Positions 5,414-6,612 of a stretch of 6,612 nt of DNA are shown one piece after another. A program made the translations under genes and the position numbers. The notes beneath the pieces are model-generated. The model did not search any database. It saw nothing but the letters and a program-made list of their open reading frames with translations, and had not been told where the DNA came from. Source of the stretch: Parachlamydiaceae bacterium (lineage in GTDB: Bacteria > Chlamydiota > Chlamydiia > Chlamydiales > Parachlamydiaceae); the NCBI GenBank assembly GCA_013817115.1, contig JACDDG010000135.1:1-6612 (forward strand), written 5' to 3'. Each line of letters opens with the position of its first letter. Within the stretch, counting starts at the first letter, position 1.

Positions 5414-6612
5414 TTATTTTTTCAGCGGAGGTGTCCGAACAACAGCCACACGTTTACCAACTAGTGGTGAAGGACTGTTATCTTTTGGTATTATATTGAA
5501 AACAGGTTCTTTGACAGCCAGCTGTGATGGCGGGTGAGGAAAGACAAAATTTGGATTAGCATCCTTAATTTCTTTCCGATGTTTTGAAAAATAAGCCCAT
5601 GAGGCGTCTAATTGTTTGCGAATTTGTCTACCTTTAGAAAACAATCTATCGACGTCACGTGGGATTGCATTTGATTCTTGCAAAATAAAATTGAGCTCTT
5701 GCAGTTGTAGTAGCACACCGCCAGCTTCTTTAGCTTTGTCCGGATTTTCGTTAAAAAAGGCGACGTTACCACGATTGATCTCATCTTGCAAAACGGGATC
5801 AAGTTGATTTAAATCAGCTGTCATCTTACTCAATTTTTCAGGAAATGCATTTCTGAGTTTTGGAAGTAATTCTCCCTTTTTTGCAATTTCTTCGTAACAT
5901 TCAGCTAGGGCAAGATTAAGATCGTTCAGCTCTTTTACTTTTGCATCTAGCTCAGAGCCACCTTCTTCAAGATTCACCTCTTGAAATGGATCGACATCGG
6001 CTTGCGGCAACAGAGCATCCTCAAGAGGTTCAAATGATTCACTTACAATTAGGCTAAAAGGCTCTTCGAGAACTTTTCTATCTGAGGGTGACAGTTCTTC
6101 CAAGCCTTCCACTAAATTTTCTTCTGCATAGCCAGGCTTTTCTTCGTGTTGTACTTCGATAGCAGCCTCATCGAATGGAGAAACCTCTTCTAAAACTTCC
6201 TCTAACATAACCTCAGTTAATACTTGTTCTGCAACCGGTTTTGGCTCAGGTGAATTTATTATTAAAGGTTCTTCCACAAATGCTTCGACATCTTTATCAG
6301 TAAAAGACTGTGAAGGAGCTGGCTCTTTTTTCAGGACATCTTCGACAGCAGCATCTGATATTGGATGAGCTTCAGACTCTGATTTTTCGACGGAAGGTGA
6401 TGAGACAGATAGCGTTTCTTTTAAATCTTTCTTGATTGAAACAGAAGATGATATGTCTTCTAAAGATGTTTCAAGGATAGTTACAGCAATAGAAGGCGTT
6501 TGAGGATTTATTTTTTTGACAACCGGTTCTGACTCTTCTTTAGTAATTTCTTCGATGAACTGAGCGGGCTCTTCTTCTAAACCTTCATCTGAAAAGGCTC
6601 CATTTCTTCTGC
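5414..6612 (-). CDS. Large acidic Glu/Pro/Ser-rich protein, 5' end beyond the window
   Basis: I do not recognise the family. The frame ending at TAA 5416-5414 is open to the right edge, giving 398 visible residues without the N-terminus. A GTG at 6277 could be taken as a start, but it has no ribosome site and the stretch before it has the same composition, so the gene most likely begins outside the window. Visible residues 1 to about 220 are low complexity, very rich in Glu, Ser, Pro and Val (for example SEPVVKK, SVEKSESEAHP, EPKPVAEQV, EEVLEEVSPFDEA), and probably disordered. Residues about 221-360 are a helical, possibly coiled-coil region (ELDAKVKELNDLNLALAECY, RLFSKGRQIRKQLDASWAYF). The last 40 are Pro-rich and basic at the very end. 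No membrane helix is visible. It is 10 nt upstream of the protease-NfeD gene and so in the same operon. It could be a surface, secreted or scaffold protein; the sequence does not decide. Confidence 0.75.
   Translation of the reverse strand, partial: RRNGAFSDEGLEEEPAQFIEEITKEESEPVVKKINPQTPSIAVTILETSLEDISSSVSIKKDLKETLSVSSPSVEKSESEAHPISDAAVEDVLKKEPAPSQSFTDKDVEAFVEEPLIINSPEPKPVAEQVLTEVMLEEVLEEVSPFDEAAIEVQHEEKPGYAEENLVEGLEELSPSDRKVLEEPFSLIVSESFEPLEDALLPQADVDPFQEVNLEEGGSELDAKVKELNDLNLALAECYEEIAKKGELLPKLRNAFPEKLSKMTADLNQLDPVLQDEINRGNVAFFNENPDKAKEAGGVLLQLQELNFILQESNAIPRDVDRLFSKGRQIRKQLDASWAYFSKHRKEIKDANPNFVFPHPPSQLAVKEPVFNIIPKDNSPSPLVGKRVAVVRTPPLKK

Noticed and set aside
6275..6277. GTG as the start of the acidic protein
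   Set aside because: There is no Shine-Dalgarno upstream, and the same frame stays open to the window edge with identical Glu/Ser/Pro-rich composition.

Overview
The window looks like part of the chromosome of an AT-leaning bacterium, most plausibly an environmental, amoeba-associated Chlamydiota or another member of the PVC group. This is an inference. It rests on the A+T-rich sequence, on the set of genes (a ClpP-type NfeD, a short NfeD, a FloA-type flotillin and a small membrane protein ending in a Leu-Trp-Gln-Glu-Ile-x-x-Pro-Pro-like tail), and on a large acidic Glu/Pro/Ser-rich protein of the kind common in such bacteria. No marker gene fixes the taxonomy.

Layout. Positions 2-564 (+) hold the 3' part of an unrecognised gene that appears to be frameshifted near 37-49 and ends at a good intrinsic terminator (575-609). 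Positions 642-1331 (-) encode a YggS/PLPBP-family pyridoxal-phosphate homeostasis protein. Positions 1332-1715 have no credible gene. They hold a highly structured repeat element: about 33-bp imperfect terminal inverted repeats (1409-1441 and 1664-1695) enclose a perfect 35-bp inverted repeat, a perfect 32-bp palindrome and a further 12-bp-arm hairpin that share sequence, so they cannot all form at once. Positions 1716-6612 (-) are one tightly packed operon, transcribed right to left: a large acidic protein (5' end outside the window), a long NfeD with a ClpP-like serine protease domain, a short NfeD, FloA, and a small single-pass membrane protein.

How the genes fit together. NfeD proteins and SPFH/flotillin proteins are well known to be encoded side by side and are thought to act together at the membrane. 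Here the long NfeD supplies a membrane-anchored Ser/Lys protease plus an OB-fold domain, the short NfeD a second membrane-anchored OB-fold, and FloA the membrane scaffold. Junctions of 10 nt, a 4-nt overlap (ATGA), 10 nt and 1 nt, with Shine-Dalgarno sequences inside the preceding reading frame or across its stop at three of the four, indicate co-transcription and translational coupling. They also move the starts of three genes downstream of their longest open frames. The acidic protein and the small membrane protein at the two ends of the operon are the candidates for uncharacterised partners of this membrane system. The most unusual item in the window is the nested palindromic element at 1409-1695.
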